A stretch of 64,000 bases of DNA from Chloroflexota bacterium (GTDB lineage: Bacteria; Chloroflexota; Anaerolineae; UBA4142; SHND01): the NCBI GenBank assembly GCA_029778615.1, contig JAKOPZ010000072.1, forward strand, positions 1 to 64,000, written 5' to 3'. Shown piece after piece: positions 1-9,608 of the stretch. Numbering within the stretch: the first letter of the stretch is position 1; the number at the start of each line of letters is the position of its first letter. Under the pieces are notes generated by a model that did no database searches, was not told the DNA's origin, and saw only the letters and a list, made by a program, of their open reading frames with translations. Both the position numbers and the translations under genes were made by a program.

Positions 1-338
1 ATTCTATCGAGCAGCGGAATGGTGCCGAGTTTCAATAAATCGGTTGGTGAGACCATGCTCCAAACCTTGCCTTGCTCGAACCAACCTGTTTTCGATGGAA
101 TCCACTGCACGCGGTCGCCGAGTCCCAGTTCTTGCATCTGCGCGACAACGTGCGTGTCCGAAGTGAACCAATGATGATAGCCGCGTTCGAGCGGAACCCC
201 CGGCTCGACTTGGAACGTGCTCGCAAGCCCGCCCAATTCCGTCATACGTTCAAAGATAACGGTCTTGTATCCGAGTTTGCCCAATTCATACGCGGCAGTC
301 ATTCCCGCAAAGCCGCCGCCGATGATTCCAACAACCAT
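1..338 (-). CDS. FAD-dependent oxidoreductase (protoporphyrinogen-oxidase/amine-oxidase-like), C-terminus beyond window
   Basis: Only the first 112 or so codons are present; the gene runs off the left edge. Translation from the ATG at 338 begins MVVGIIGGGFAGMTAAYELG, a dinucleotide-binding Rossmann motif at residues 3-20. An FER acidic end of beta-2 and a GGLAST segment follow, as in the NAD(P)/FAD-dependent amine oxidase and protoporphyrinogen oxidase superfamily. An ERGYHHWF stretch near residue 60 is typical of the flavin-contacting loop in UDP-galactopyranose-mutase/desaturase-like members. The start lies 6 bases after the stop of the upstream small gene, so it is probably the last gene of the lpdA-carbonic anhydrase operon. 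The substrate cannot be told from this fragment. Confidence 0.8.
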   Translation of the reverse strand, partial: MVVGIIGGGFAGMTAAYELGKLGYKTVIFERMTELGGLASTFQVEPGVPLERGYHHWFTSDTHVVAQMQELGLGDRVQWIPSKTGWFEQGKVWSMVSPTDLLKLGTIPLLDR

Positions 339-343
339 TTGCG

Positions 344-625
344 TTACATTACCTTGTTCGTCTTATCGAATCTTGAAATTATTTTGTCTGCGCCATTCGC
401 AATCATAATCCGCCGCGCAAGTTCTTGATTCACTTGCGTGTTAGAATAATTTGGAAATTGCGCGCGAATCCCATCACGCGTCAATTGACAAGCCGTGCGC
501 CACATTTCAAACGCGAGCGCGAGGCGTTGTTCGCCCGTCATACGTTTCAGCGCTTCAACGCGTTTTTGAAAACTTTGCGCGTTCGCGTAATCCTGTCCCG
601 CGATTTCCAAGTGCTTTTCCATCAT
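344..625 (-). CDS. Small conserved hypothetical protein (93 aa)
   Basis: The reading frame starts with an ATG whose ATGA overlaps the stop codon of the upstream carbonic anhydrase gene, the usual sign of translational coupling; a TTG at 643 in the same frame is a poorer start. The product is soluble and mostly helical. It holds the pattern LALAFEMWRTACQLTRDGIR, then a short linker and a QELARRI segment. This resembles small hypothetical proteins of cyanobacteria, planctomycetes and Chloroflexota that often lie near nucleotidyltransferases. I know no biochemical function for them. Its place between carbonic anhydrase and an oxidoreductase suggests co-transcription but no shared pathway. Confidence 0.65.
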   Translation of the reverse strand: MMEKHLEIAGQDYANAQSFQKRVEALKRMTGEQRLALAFEMWRTACQLTRDGIRAQFPNYSNTQVNQELARRIMIANGADKIISRFDKTNKVM

Positions 626-1140
626 TTGTAGATACCACGCCAATAATTCTTTGCGCGCTCGATATAACTCTGCGCGCCGTCGGTGATGCGTTTGATTTCG
701 TCTTCCGTCACTTCGCGCACCACTTTGCCCGGTACACCCATCACGAGCGAACGCGGTGGAATTTCTTGACCTTCAGTCACGAGCGCGCCTGCGGCGACAA
801 TCGAGTATTCGCCAATTTTCGCGCCATTCAAAACAATCGCGCCGATGCCAATCATCACATTGTCCGCAATCGTCGCGCCATGAATCACCGCGCGATGTCC
901 AATCACCACGCGCTTGCCAATCGTCGTCGGCAAATTCGCGTCGCAATGAATCACCGCGCCATCTTGCACATTCGTCCCTTCGCCAATCACAATTTTGTCC
1001 GCGTCGCCGCGAATCACCGCGCCAAACCAAATTGATGCGTCCGGATAAATCGTCACTTCACCAACAATCGTCGCGGTCTCGGCAACAAAGACAGTGGGGT
1101 GAATGCGCGTGGGAGAAGGAGTTTTGTCGCGTGCGGGCAT
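622..1140 (-). CDS. Gamma-class carbonic anhydrase family protein (left-handed beta-helix)
   Basis: The 172-residue product has the hexapeptide-repeat pattern of a left-handed parallel beta-helix. Examples are the GEVTIYPDASIWFGAVIRGD block at about residues 27-46 and successive [LIV]G-x4 turns to about residue 140, followed by a C-terminal helix. Metal-ligand histidines of the YrdA/PaaY/gamma-CA group are visible in VIHCDAN, VIGHRAVIHG and neighbouring turns. Family members are trimers that bind Zn or Fe and hydrate CO2, or act on acyl-CoA thioesters (PaaY branch). Length matches the family. It lies downstream of lpdA, separated by a hairpin-forming heptad array, and overlaps the next gene by 4 nt. 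Catalytic activity cannot be judged from sequence alone. Confidence 0.9.
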   Translation of the reverse strand: MPARDKTPSPTRIHPTVFVAETATIVGEVTIYPDASIWFGAVIRGDADKIVIGEGTNVQDGAVIHCDANLPTTIGKRVVIGHRAVIHGATIADNVMIGIGAIVLNGAKIGEYSIVAAGALVTEGQEIPPRSLVMGVPGKVVREVTEDEIKRITDGAQSYIERAKNYWRGIYK

Positions 1141-1148
1141 GGAAGGAA

Positions 1149-1198
1149 TGAGACTGGAGACTGGAGACTGAGTCTCTAATCTCTAGTCTCCAGTCTCA
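1149..1198 (+). repeat. Heptad-period palindromic array (STRR-like), locus 1
   Basis: A 14-base arm at 1149-1162 (TGAGACTGGAGACT) is perfectly complementary to 1185-1198. The arms are built of near-tandem 7-mers (GAGACTG, GAGACTG; GTCTCTA, GTCTCCA). It sits 5 bases 3' of the lpdA stop and before the co-oriented carbonic anhydrase gene, so the transcript would carry a stable intercistronic hairpin. There is no T-run for intrinsic termination. Confidence 0.85.
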
Positions 1199-1203
1199 AA
1201 TCT

Positions 1204-2595
1204 CTAAATATGCAGCGCCATTCCTATCGTCGCGAGCGCCGCTTCTTTGACAACTTCGGTGAGTGTGGGATGCGCGTGAATCGAATGCGCGATTTCGAGT
1301 GGCGTCATTTCGTTTTGAATCGCAAGCGAGAATTCACCAGAGAGGTCGGTGACTTCGGGACCGAGCATGTGAACGCCGAGAATTTCGCCGAACTTTTTGT
1401 CGGCGTAGATGCGAACGAATCCTTCGTAATCGTCAATTGCCAATGCTTTGCCGTTCGGTTGAAAGGGAAATTCGCCTACGGAATATTCAATGCCTGCTTC
1501 TTTGATTTGCGCTTCGGTTTTTCCAAATGACGCGACTTGCGGATGCGAGTACGTGCAGCGCGGCACCGCGTCGTAATTGATGGCGCGCACCTCGCGTCCA
1601 GCCGCGTGTTCGACAGCAAGTTCGCCTTGCGCGAACGCGACATGTGCGAGCGCGAGTTTCATCGTCACATCACCAATCGCGTAAATGTTTGGCACGTTCG
1701 TTTGCATGAAATCGTTCGTGTCAATCGCGCCGCGCGTGGTTTTCACGCCCAACGCTTCCAGTCCAAGATTTTCGCTGTTGGGCGAGACACCGATTGCAAC
1801 CAAAACTTTTTCGGCGGGAACTTGTTCGGTGCCTTGCGCGGTTTTCACATGCAAAACAATTGTGCCGTCGGTTTTTTCCGCGCGTTCCACCATCGCGCCT
1901 GTTTTGAATTTGATGCCCTGCTTTTGAAAACTTTTTTCGATGGTGACACTGATTTTTTCATCTTCTTTCGGCAGAATGTGCGGCAGCGCTTCGAGAATCG
2001 TCACATCCGCGCCATACGCGCGATAAATCGTTGCAAATTCACAGCCAATCGCGCTTGCGCCCACAATGACGATTGGACTCGGCACCGTTTTCAAATCCAA
2101 CGCTTCGCGCGACGTAATCACATTCACGCCGTCGAGTTCGAGACCGGGAATCGTCCGCGCGCGCGCGCCCGTCGCGATGATGATATTTTTCCCTGCAAGT
2201 TTTTGTCCGCCGCCTTTGAGTTCCACTTGTTTGTTTGCGTTAATGGTTGCGGTATCCATGAACACATCAATTTTGTTTTTCTTCATCAAGAAACCAACGC
2301 CCTTGACGAGACGCTGCGACACCTGACGACTGCGCGCGTGTGCAACACTATAGTCAAGTGTGTACGAGCCATTGATATTGATGCCCCACGTTTTCGCATC
2401 GGCGAGATGCCGCGCGACTTGGGCGTTTGCCAAAAGCGATTTGCTCGGAACACAACCCCAGTTGAGGCAAACTCCGCCCAGTGCATCGCGTTCGACGATT
2501 GCGGTTTTCATTCCAAGTTGCGCCGCGCGAATCGCGGCAACATAGCCGCCCGGTCCGCCGCCAATGATTACAACATCGTATTGTGTGTCTGCCAT
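1204..2595 (-). CDS. lpdA: Dihydrolipoyl dehydrogenase (E3)
   Basis: This flavoprotein reoxidises dihydrolipoamide of 2-oxoacid dehydrogenase or glycine cleavage complexes with NAD+. The 463 residues show the FAD-binding GGGPGG at 12-17, the redox disulfide CLNWGC (Cys43, Cys48) with VPSK, a second dinucleotide fold with GASAIGCEFA, the GD near 312 contacting FAD, and the C-terminal HAHPT with the active-site His-Glu pair in the dimer interface. Length is standard. A GAGGAGA ribosome site precedes the ATG. No E1/E2 genes are adjacent, but lipA and lipB occur in this window, so lipoate metabolism is active in the host. Confidence 0.97.
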   Translation of the reverse strand: MADTQYDVVIIGGGPGGYVAAIRAAQLGMKTAIVERDALGGVCLNWGCVPSKSLLANAQVARHLADAKTWGININGSYTLDYSVAHARSRQVSQRLVKGVGFLMKKNKIDVFMDTATINANKQVELKGGGQKLAGKNIIIATGARARTIPGLELDGVNVITSREALDLKTVPSPIVIVGASAIGCEFATIYRAYGADVTILEALPHILPKEDEKISVTIEKSFQKQGIKFKTGAMVERAEKTDGTIVLHVKTAQGTEQVPAEKVLVAIGVSPNSENLGLEALGVKTTRGAIDTNDFMQTNVPNIYAIGDVTMKLALAHVAFAQGELAVEHAAGREVRAINYDAVPRCTYSHPQVASFGKTEAQIKEAGIEYSVGEFPFQPNGKALAIDDYEGFVRIYADKKFGEILGVHMLGPEVTDLSGEFSLAIQNEMTPLEIAHSIHAHPTLTEVVKEAALATIGMALHI

Positions 2596-2655
2596 GTCTA
2601 TCTCCTCATATTATTCAATAATTGCCACTGTTCGGATTTTTCTTATGGCGCGATT

Positions 2656-2683
2656 TGTATAAGACCTTGCCGTAACAAATCAA
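2656..2683 (-). promoter_or_regulatory. Candidate promoter of lpdA
   Basis: On the minus strand TTGATT and TATACA are separated by 16 bases, about 60 bases upstream of the lpdA start. It matches the housekeeping sigma consensus moderately well. Confidence 0.4.
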
Positions 2684-2733
2684 AGAAATTATTTATTGGG
2701 TCTGCGATTTGAACTGCAATGCTCAATCCTAAT

Positions 2734-2885
2734 AAGGCGACTGCAAAGTCCCTTGACGAGGATATGTCATTTCGAACCCCTCAATCCTTCGGGGTAAACT
2801 CTGTGAGAAATCTCATTTGTCACGAAAGGTTGAGATTTCTCGCATCCGCTCGAAATGACAATTGGCGCGACTTTGCAGTTGCCTT
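2734..2885 (+). repeat. MITE-like palindromic element, variant A
   Basis: Outer inverted repeats AAGGCGACTGCAAAGTC (2734-2750) and its near-complement (2869-2885) enclose the same core as the 128-bp elements elsewhere: TGTCATTTCGA, then GAGAAATCTC and GAGATTTCTC, then TCGAAATGACA. The outer ends differ from the 128-bp copies, so this is a second subfamily. Confidence 0.8.
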
Positions 2886-3016
2886 GTCAATCCTAAGAAA
2901 AGCGTTGCAAGAGTAATGAGAAATGCAATAATATGCCGTAAATTCCTCTGCTCATTGTTTCCGACCTTGAACAACCGATTAAACAAATCATATCGCTTGA
3001 CAATTGCAGAGATTAG

Positions 3017-3352
3017 TCAGTTTACAAACAAGGCAATGGGTAACCAAAGAATCTGTCGCCATATCAACCTATACTGGAGTAACAGATAAAAAATGAGTGC
3101 CAGTGCGGTATAGTTGAGAACATTCTCAAACCACACAAGCAAACTTGTGCCACTTTTTGGAAAACGGCTTTGAAGCTCCAACCAAAGTAGAAAGGTTGCA
3201 AGCAAAAACAAGAATGACAATACAAATCCAACAATTTTGATTTCCAGTGCCGTCTAAAACACAGCCAAACCTGCGAAAATTCCAATCGCGGCAAGAAGTT
3301 TGTCATTCAGCTCAACAAATTCTCCTAGTGCTATTGCTTTATTACTCCCTTG
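3017..3352 (-). pseudogene. Decayed small membrane-protein gene with in-frame amber stop
   Basis: The minus-strand frame from about 3352 to the TGA at 3017-3019 reads through as a continuous hydrophobic protein with about three membrane segments (for example LLAAIGIFAGLAVF, then FVLSFLFLLATFLLWLEL, then TALALIFYLLLQYRLIW). A TAG at 3254-3256 interrupts it. No start codon or ribosome site is visible at the 5' end, where the frame runs into the tandem duplication, so the N-terminus appears lost. I do not recognise the family. Codon use is AT-rich, unlike the neighbours. Confidence 0.55.
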
Positions 3353-3687
3353 AAAATATTTTGTAGTGACGAATTCATTCGTCCGCCCAGGGGAACGATT
3401 GAGGCGATGTCGTTCATCGCACGTTACTACGAGCTGTTACGACGCGCTGTTACGACGCGCTGTTACGACGCGGCGCCCATTTTCATTGGCTGCAGGTGAG
3501 CCAACGGCTCATGGACAACTCCTCTGAAAATGTTTTGTAGTGACGAATTCATTCGTCCGCCCGGGGAAACGATTGAGGCGATGTCGTTCATCGCACGTTA
3601 CTACGAGCTGTTACGACGCGCTGTTACGACGCGGCGCCCATTTTCATTGGCTGCGGGTGAGCCAACGGCTAATGAACAACTCCTTTG
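3352..3687 (+). repeat. Tandem duplication of a ~170-bp unit with nested 13-bp repeats
   Basis: Two adjacent copies (3352-3525 and 3526 to about 3687) share TGTAGTGACGAATTCATTCG, GCGATGTCGTTCATCGCACG and CATTTTCATTGGCTGC. The 13-mer GCTGTTACGACGC occurs three times in the first copy (3433-3471) and twice in the second (3607-3632). The AGTGACGAATTC word recurs at about 48592 and, in palindromic form, near 31050. Confidence 0.9.
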
Positions 3688-3708
3688 AAGTATCAAGTTC
3701 CATACAAG

Positions 3709-4404
3709 CTACTCTGGCTTTTTGAACAAATACCCAACCCCATGTTCTGTCAAAATATATTTCGGATGCGCGGGGTCTTGTTCGATTTTGTTGCGAAGAT
3801 AATTCACATACACGCGCAGATATTCCGTTTCGCCGCCGTACTCCGGTCCCCACACTTTGCGTAACAAATCCTGATGCAGCATGACGCGTCCCGCGTTTTG
3901 CACGAGTTGCGATAATAATTTCCATTCCGTTGGACCGAGTTTAATTTCTTTAGCGCCGACGATGACGCGGCGTTTTTGAAAATCCATGGTGAAATCGCCC
4001 GCGACAAATGGCTTTTGCGTCATCACGTCATCGCCCGGCGCGCCGCGTCGCAACACCGCTTCCACACGCGCGAGCAGTTCGTGAATGCTGAACGGTTTTC
4101 GTACATAATCATCCGCGCCATATTTCAAACCTTTCACCACATCCACTTCTTGGTCTTTGGCTGTGAGCAAAATCACAGGCACGACGGAATTTTCGCGGAT
4201 TTTTTGCAGCGCTTCAAAACCATCCATCTGCGGCATCATCACGTCGAGAATCACCAAGTCCGCGCCTTCTTTATCGAGCATCTGCAACGCGCTCGCGCCA
4301 TCCATCGCCGAAATGACTTTGTAGTGCGCGGCTTCGAGGTTGGAACGGAGCAATTTCAAAAGATGCGGTTCGTCATCAACGATTAGGATTTTTGCAGGAC
4401 GCAT
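3709..4404 (-). CDS. OmpR/PhoB-family response regulator (orphan)
   Basis: The 231-residue DNA-binding response regulator has an N-terminal receiver domain (about 1-120), with acidic pair Asp10-Asp11, phosphoacceptor Asp54 in LVILDVMMP, Thr81 and Lys103 in YVRKPF. A C-terminal winged-helix domain (about 133-229) follows, including KLGPTEWKLL, the recognition-helix region and GVGYLF. The layout is closest to KdpE-like regulators. No histidine kinase lies beside it, unlike the second system at 55.7-57.7 kb, so its partner must be elsewhere. It is separated from the complex I genes by a divergent intergenic region. Confidence 0.93.
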   Translation of the reverse strand: MRPAKILIVDDEPHLLKLLRSNLEAAHYKVISAMDGASALQMLDKEGADLVILDVMMPQMDGFEALQKIRENSVVPVILLTAKDQEVDVVKGLKYGADDYVRKPFSIHELLARVEAVLRRGAPGDDVMTQKPFVAGDFTMDFQKRRVIVGAKEIKLGPTEWKLLSQLVQNAGRVMLHQDLLRKVWGPEYGGETEYLRVYVNYLRNKIEQDPAHPKYILTEHGVGYLFKKPE

Positions 4405-4424
4405 AATTATTCATCCATCACGCA

Positions 4425-4489
4425 GGGGCGAAGCATTTGCACACGCGTTCGCGCAACTCTACCATTCGCGGCTGCAAATGCTTCGCCCC
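4425..4489 (+). repeat. Long perfect inverted repeat
   Basis: The arms GGGGCGAAGCATTTGCA (4425-4441) and its exact complement (4473-4489) are 17 bases each with a 31-base spacer. It lies in the divergent region between the response regulator and nuoB. It lacks a T-run and may be a dispersed palindrome or a protein-binding site. Confidence 0.8.
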
Positions 4490-4568
4490 AACAAATACGC
4501 GGCGATTATAGTCGCGTTGAAAACGAGCGTCAAAGCATCTTGAAATTTAAACGCGCCGTAAAATTTGT

Positions 4569-4598
4569 TTGATGCGCGTCACTAACCTGTGGTATAAT
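4569..4598 (+). promoter_or_regulatory. Candidate promoter of the nuoB operon
   Basis: TTGATG (4569-4574) and a perfect TATAAT (4593-4598) are separated by 18 bases, about 60 bases upstream of the nuoB ATG. Confidence 0.6.
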
Positions 4599-4659
4599 TC
4601 ACAAACGAAATTCGCCCCAGCCCTAGAAATCTTTTTACAATTCCCGCGCGGAGGAAGTG

Positions 4660-5670
4660 ATGGAGTACGACAAGAGCGCACCAATTATGGTGCTTGACAG
4701 CGATGACGCTTGGATGGAAGAGGAAGTCAAAAAGAAAGTGTGGACGGGTCCGCTCGACCAAGCCGTCAAACTCGTTGACGGCATTTACAATTGGGGACGC
4801 CGTTCTTCGATTTGGCCCATGCAATTCGGACTTGCCTGCTGCGCGATTGAAATGATTAGCGCGGGCGGCGGACGGTTTGACATTGCGCGTTTCGGTTCTG
4901 AACTGTTTCGTCCGTCGCCGCGTCAGGCGGACTTGATGATTGTGGCGGGAACGGTGACGAAAAAAATGGTGCCCGCGATTGTGCGCTTGTACAACCAAAT
5001 GGCAGAACCGAAATATGTAATGGCGATGGGCGCGTGCGCGAGCGCGGGCGGTCCATTCAAAGAAGGTTATAACGTTGTTTCGGGGATTGACAAGTTTTTG
5101 CCCGTTGATATTTATGTCCCCGGTTGTCCTCCCACACCCCAAGCATTGTTCTACGGTCTCTTGATGCTTCATAAAAAAATCAATGGGCAGAGTGTTCGCA
5201 ATGTCCCATGGTATCAAGCCGAAGACCATTTGGAAGTTCCCGAACCGATTCTCGGTCCCGATATTTTTGACCCGCGCCGCGCGGTGGAAATCAAACAAGT
5301 GAGCGCGGACGAAAAGGAAATGGAAGCGCGCTATATTCGTCTCGCCGCGCGTGCGGAACTAAAGCACGGTAAAACAGAAGGCGAAGCAAAGCCCGCCGCA
5401 GCAAAACCAGCCGTTGCGGCAAAGCCCGCGACGCCTGCCAAACCTGTAACACCTGCCGGCAAGCCCGCCGTCACCCCCGCGCCAAAACCTGTCACGCCCG
5501 CCGTTGCCACAACTCCCGCCGAGGCAAAATTGGAAGAGACCAAAGCGGACGCGAATTTCGCGCAGCAAGCGGAACAACATCACGAGCAAACGGCTAAAAG
5601 CGATGCGCTAAAAGCAGACACGCCCAACACAGAACCAGCCACCGATGACAAAAGCAGCGCGGAATCTTGA
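4660..5670 (+). CDS. nuoB: NADH-quinone oxidoreductase subunit B with Ala/Pro/Lys-rich tail
   Basis: NuoB carries cluster N2, the last iron-sulfur centre before quinone in complex I. Its ligands are visible: the tandem Cys60-Cys61 in [10 protein letters not shown], Cys126 in MGACASAGG and Cys156 in VPGCPPTP, with normal family spacing. The fold ends near residue 175. A tail of about 150 residues, rich in Ala, Pro, Lys and Val (repeated KPAV/KPVTPA-like motifs), then Glu/Ala/Asp, follows and is absent from typical NuoB (about 160-230 aa). The ATG at 4660 is preferred over the GTG at 4657 because GGAGG then has proper spacing. First gene of a nuoB-nuoCD-nuoI set. Confidence 0.95.
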   Translation: MEYDKSAPIMVLDSDDAWMEEEVKKKVWTGPLDQAVKLVDGIYNWGRRSSIWPMQFGLACCAIEMISAGGGRFDIARFGSELFRPSPRQADLMIVAGTVTKKMVPAIVRLYNQMAEPKYVMAMGACASAGGPFKEGYNVVSGIDKFLPVDIYVPGCPPTPQALFYGLLMLHKKINGQSVRNVPWYQAEDHLEVPEPILGPDIFDPRRAVEIKQVSADEKEMEARYIRLAARAELKHGKTEGEAKPAAAKPAVAAKPATPAKPVTPAGKPAVTPAPKPVTPAVATTPAEAKLEETKADANFAQQAEQHHEQTAKSDALKADTPNTEPATDDKSSAES

Positions 5671-5722
5671 AAAGTGAAACATGAATCACTTGACACCTGA
5701 CACTTTCATCTGACACCCAAGG
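5671..5722 (+). repeat. Heptad-period array, locus 2
   Basis: Directly after the nuoB stop: near-repeats of TGACACC/TGACACT with period 7, and AAGTGAAA/TTTCATC-type partial complementarity. It fills the short nuoB-nuoCD intercistronic gap. Confidence 0.6.
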
Positions 5723-5729
5723 ACCAACT

Positions 5730-7508
<1,779 letters not shown>

Positions 7509-7511
<3 letters not shown>

Positions 7512-7579
7512 TCACTGGACATTAGTCGTAAGTCATCAGAGTTGACTGGCGACTAGCGACGAGCGACTAACGACTAGGA
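7509..7579 (+). repeat. Heptad-period array, locus 3
   Basis: Begins at the nuoCD stop. The right half reads as five consecutive degenerate 7-mers (GACTGGC, GACTAGC, GACGAGC, GACTAAC, GACTAGG); the left half contains TAGTCAC, TAGTCGT and AAGTCAT, partly complementary to the right. It lies wholly in the nuoCD-nuoI gap and probably folds as an mRNA hairpin. Confidence 0.8.
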
Positions 7580-7581
7580 TC

Positions 7582-8325
7582 ATGAAACTTTTTCCAACGG
7601 GAACCATCACGGGCATGTGGCTCGTCTTGAAGCGCTTGTTCCGTTCGTACCCGAATGATATTCAAGAAAACATGAAAGCGGGTTCGTTGTTCAAAGCGAC
7701 CAGTCCGCAGGTGGCGAGCGAACGCGCGTCGGTGAATCAAAAAGGTTTGATTACGGTAGAGTACCCGGAAGTCAAACTCAAGCCGCCGGAAAATTTTCGC
7801 TTTATCCCCTTTCTCATTTACGAACCCGTTCTCGACGCCGCAGGGAAACCGATTGTGGACGCGGCGACGGGCAAAGAAGAAATCGGCGTCGAACGCTGTA
7901 CCGCGTGCGGCATTTGCGCCAAAGTATGCCCGCCCCAATGTATTTGGATTGTGCGCGCGGTGGGCGATGACGGCAAGCCCAAACCGAAAGCCGCCGAGTT
8001 TTATATTGACATTGACGTTTGCATGAACTGTGGCATGTGCGCGGAATTTTGTCCGTTCGACGCGATCAAGATGGATAACGATTACGAACTCGCGGGCTAT
8101 GAACGGCATGTCAATCACATTTACGATTTGCCGACGTTGATGAAATCTACGACCTATTACGAAAGCATCAAACCGACCGATTACGCGGCGGAAGAAGCGG
8201 CACGCAAGGCGAAAGAAGAAGCGAAAGCAAAAAAACCGGCGCCCGCCGCGAAACAAGCGACAGCCGCCGCAAGCGCGGCAAAAGCAGCCACACCAACGAT
8301 GCAAGAGCCGCCAGCCACCGAATAA
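7582..8325 (+). CDS. nuoI: NADH-quinone oxidoreductase subunit I (2x[4Fe-4S]) with C-terminal tail
   Basis: A ferredoxin-like subunit holding two [4Fe-4S] clusters that relay electrons to N2. Cluster ligands: Cys106, 109, 112, with 116 starting the second CP, and Cys147, 150, 153, 157. The inter-cluster region is longer than in E. coli NuoI. After about residue 205 comes a charged, then Ala/Pro-rich tail of about 40 residues (EEAARKAKEEAKAKKPAPAA), echoing the tail of NuoB in the same operon. The N-terminal TITGMWLVLKRLFRSY helix is the usual membrane-contacting NuoI start. Placed 70 bases after nuoCD; the next gene follows by 2 bases. Confidence 0.93.
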   Translation: MKLFPTGTITGMWLVLKRLFRSYPNDIQENMKAGSLFKATSPQVASERASVNQKGLITVEYPEVKLKPPENFRFIPFLIYEPVLDAAGKPIVDAATGKEEIGVERCTACGICAKVCPPQCIWIVRAVGDDGKPKPKAAEFYIDIDVCMNCGMCAEFCPFDAIKMDNDYELAGYERHVNHIYDLPTLMKSTTYYESIKPTDYAAEEAARKAKEEAKAKKPAPAAKQATAAASAAKAATPTMQEPPATE

Positions 8326-8327
8326 GT

Positions 8328-8810
8328 ATGTTGAGTGTTGGAGCGCCTGCGCCCGAATTTGTCTTGAACGATGTGGATGGCAATTCACACCAATTCGACG
8401 CGCACGCGGCGCTCTTGACGCTGGCGGTTTTTTTCAAAACATCCTGCCCGACGTGTCATTACGCGTGGAGATTTTATGAGCGCTTGCACCATGCGTATAA
8501 AAATTCAGGATTGCGCGTTTTGGGCATTTCACAGCACGACGCGGAGCGAACCATCAATTATCGCGCACAGCACCACGCGACGTTTCCGCATTTGCTTGAT
8601 GAAGGATTCGCCGTCTCACGCGCATACGACCCCGCGTTTGTGCCGACGGGTTTTTTGATTGACGCACAAGGCAGCATCGTCGAAATTGTCGAATCGTGGA
8701 ACAGCCAAAGGTTCAATACCTTTTCGGAACACATCGCTACCCGTCTCGCGGTAACGTCACAACAAATCGTTACACCGCAGGACAATGCGGTGGAAAACAA
8801 AATTGGTTGA
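8328..8810 (+). CDS. Redoxin/TlpA-like thioredoxin-fold protein
   Basis: This 160-residue cytoplasmic protein (no signal peptide) has an AhpC/TSA-redoxin fold. APAPEFVLNDVDG near the N-terminus precedes a thioredoxin-type Cys40-Pro-Thr-Cys43 motif in FFKTSCPTCHYAW, a GISQHD turn, and the cis-Pro segment FVPTGFLID near residue 105. The CxxC points to thiol-disulfide exchange or peroxidase activity. It starts 2 bases after nuoI, so it is probably co-transcribed with the complex I genes and might protect or mature Fe-S proteins; that role is inference. Confidence 0.85.
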   Translation: MLSVGAPAPEFVLNDVDGNSHQFDAHAALLTLAVFFKTSCPTCHYAWRFYERLHHAYKNSGLRVLGISQHDAERTINYRAQHHATFPHLLDEGFAVSRAYDPAFVPTGFLIDAQGSIVEIVESWNSQRFNTFSEHIATRLAVTSQQIVTPQDNAVENKIG

Positions 8811-8890
8811 GGCGCAATTCACTGGCGTACATGAGTACGCAGCGCACCGTGAGTGCGAGGTAGAGTTTGGTTAGCGAGTAGAATGCAGAA

Positions 8891-9448
8891 ATGGCAGTAC
8901 GAGAAATTTTAACGTCGGAGCATCCCTCGCTTCGACAAAAAGCGAAAAAAGTAAAAAAGATTGACGGGTCCCTCCAAAAATTGATAGACGACATGATTGA
9001 AACGATGGAGGACGCACCGGGGCAGGGTTTGGCTGCGACGCAAATCGGAGTGAGCTTGCGCGTGATTGTCATTGACGCGGTGCCGGGCGTGGACGATGAA
9101 AAAGAAGAAGAACCGGTCAAACTCCAACTGATTAATCCCGAAGTGGTGGAAAAAAGCGGCGAGCAGTTTGGCGAAGAAGGTTGTCTTTCCATTCCCGGTT
9201 ATGTCGGGAATGTGCGGCGCGCGCTGAATGTGACGGTCAAAGGATTGAACCGCAAGGGCAAAGAAGTCAAAATCAAAGCGTCACACAACTTGGCGCGCGC
9301 GCTGCTCCATGAAATAGACCATCTCGACGGAATTTTGTACACCGACCTTTTAGAAAAACCCGAAGACCTGTTCCGTCTCAACAGCAAAGGCGAACGCATT
9401 CCGGTATTTGAAAAACAAGAGGTCAAGCCGGAACCGATTCCGGCATAA
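8891..9448 (+). CDS. def: Peptide deformylase
   Basis: Removes the N-formyl group from nascent proteins using a metal ion. All three family motifs are visible: GQGLAATQIG (45-53), EGCLS (Cys98 is a metal ligand) and HEIDH (His140, Glu141, His144). The 185 residues include a short Glu-rich insertion (DDEKEEEP) and a C-terminal extension rich in Glu, Lys and Pro. The gene follows the redoxin gene by 80 bases and is closed by an intrinsic terminator. Confidence 0.97.
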   Translation: MAVREILTSEHPSLRQKAKKVKKIDGSLQKLIDDMIETMEDAPGQGLAATQIGVSLRVIVIDAVPGVDDEKEEEPVKLQLINPEVVEKSGEQFGEEGCLSIPGYVGNVRRALNVTVKGLNRKGKEVKIKASHNLARALLHEIDHLDGILYTDLLEKPEDLFRLNSKGERIPVFEKQEVKPEPIPA

Positions 9449-9454
9449 CAACAC

Positions 9455-9482
9455 AAAGGGCGGATTGGTTCCGCCCTTTTAG
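9455..9482 (+). terminator. Intrinsic terminator after def
   Basis: Stem AAAGGGCGG/CCGCCCTTT with a 7-base loop followed by a short T-run; ends the nuo-def transcript. Confidence 0.8.
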
Positions 9483-9526
9483 TTCGCAATTTTTTCGCGC
9501 TTGGATTTGTGCGCGCAGTAATTTGT

Positions 9527-9555
9527 TTGACGAACGTACAGCGCAGTCGTATAAT
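9527..9555 (+). promoter_or_regulatory. Strong promoter of the sdh operon
   Basis: TTGACG (9527-9532), a 17-base spacer and a perfect TATAAT (9550-9555) lie 54 bases before sdhC. An AAGGAG ribosome site precedes the ATG. Confidence 0.8.
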
Positions 9556-9608
9556 CTAACACTGCCATCACGTTGGGCTGATTCTGACGTGTCAAGGAGA
9601 AACGAGCA

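Larger units (their letters stand above)
2596..3708. other. Gene-poor stretch
   Basis: No intact gene is visible here. It holds the lpdA promoter region, a MITE-like element (2734-2885), about 130 bases with nothing recognisable (2886-3016), a decayed membrane-protein reading frame (3017-3352) and a tandem duplication (3352-3687). Base composition is clearly more AT-rich than in the flanking genes. Confidence 0.7.

Noticed and set aside
1537-2712. 391-codon plus-strand frame
   Set aside because: Antisense to lpdA, whose motifs are complete.
3254-3256. TAG in the membrane frame as pyrrolysine
   Set aside because: No methylamine methyltransferase context, and the frame also lacks a start, so decay is the simpler reading.
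3433-3632. 13-bp repeats as a CRISPR array
   Set aside because: Units are directly adjacent without spacers and too short; no cas genes.
3577-3686. Short frame (MSFIARYYELLRR...) in the tandem duplication
   Set aside because: It lies wholly in repeat DNA, has no ribosome site and differs between the two copies.
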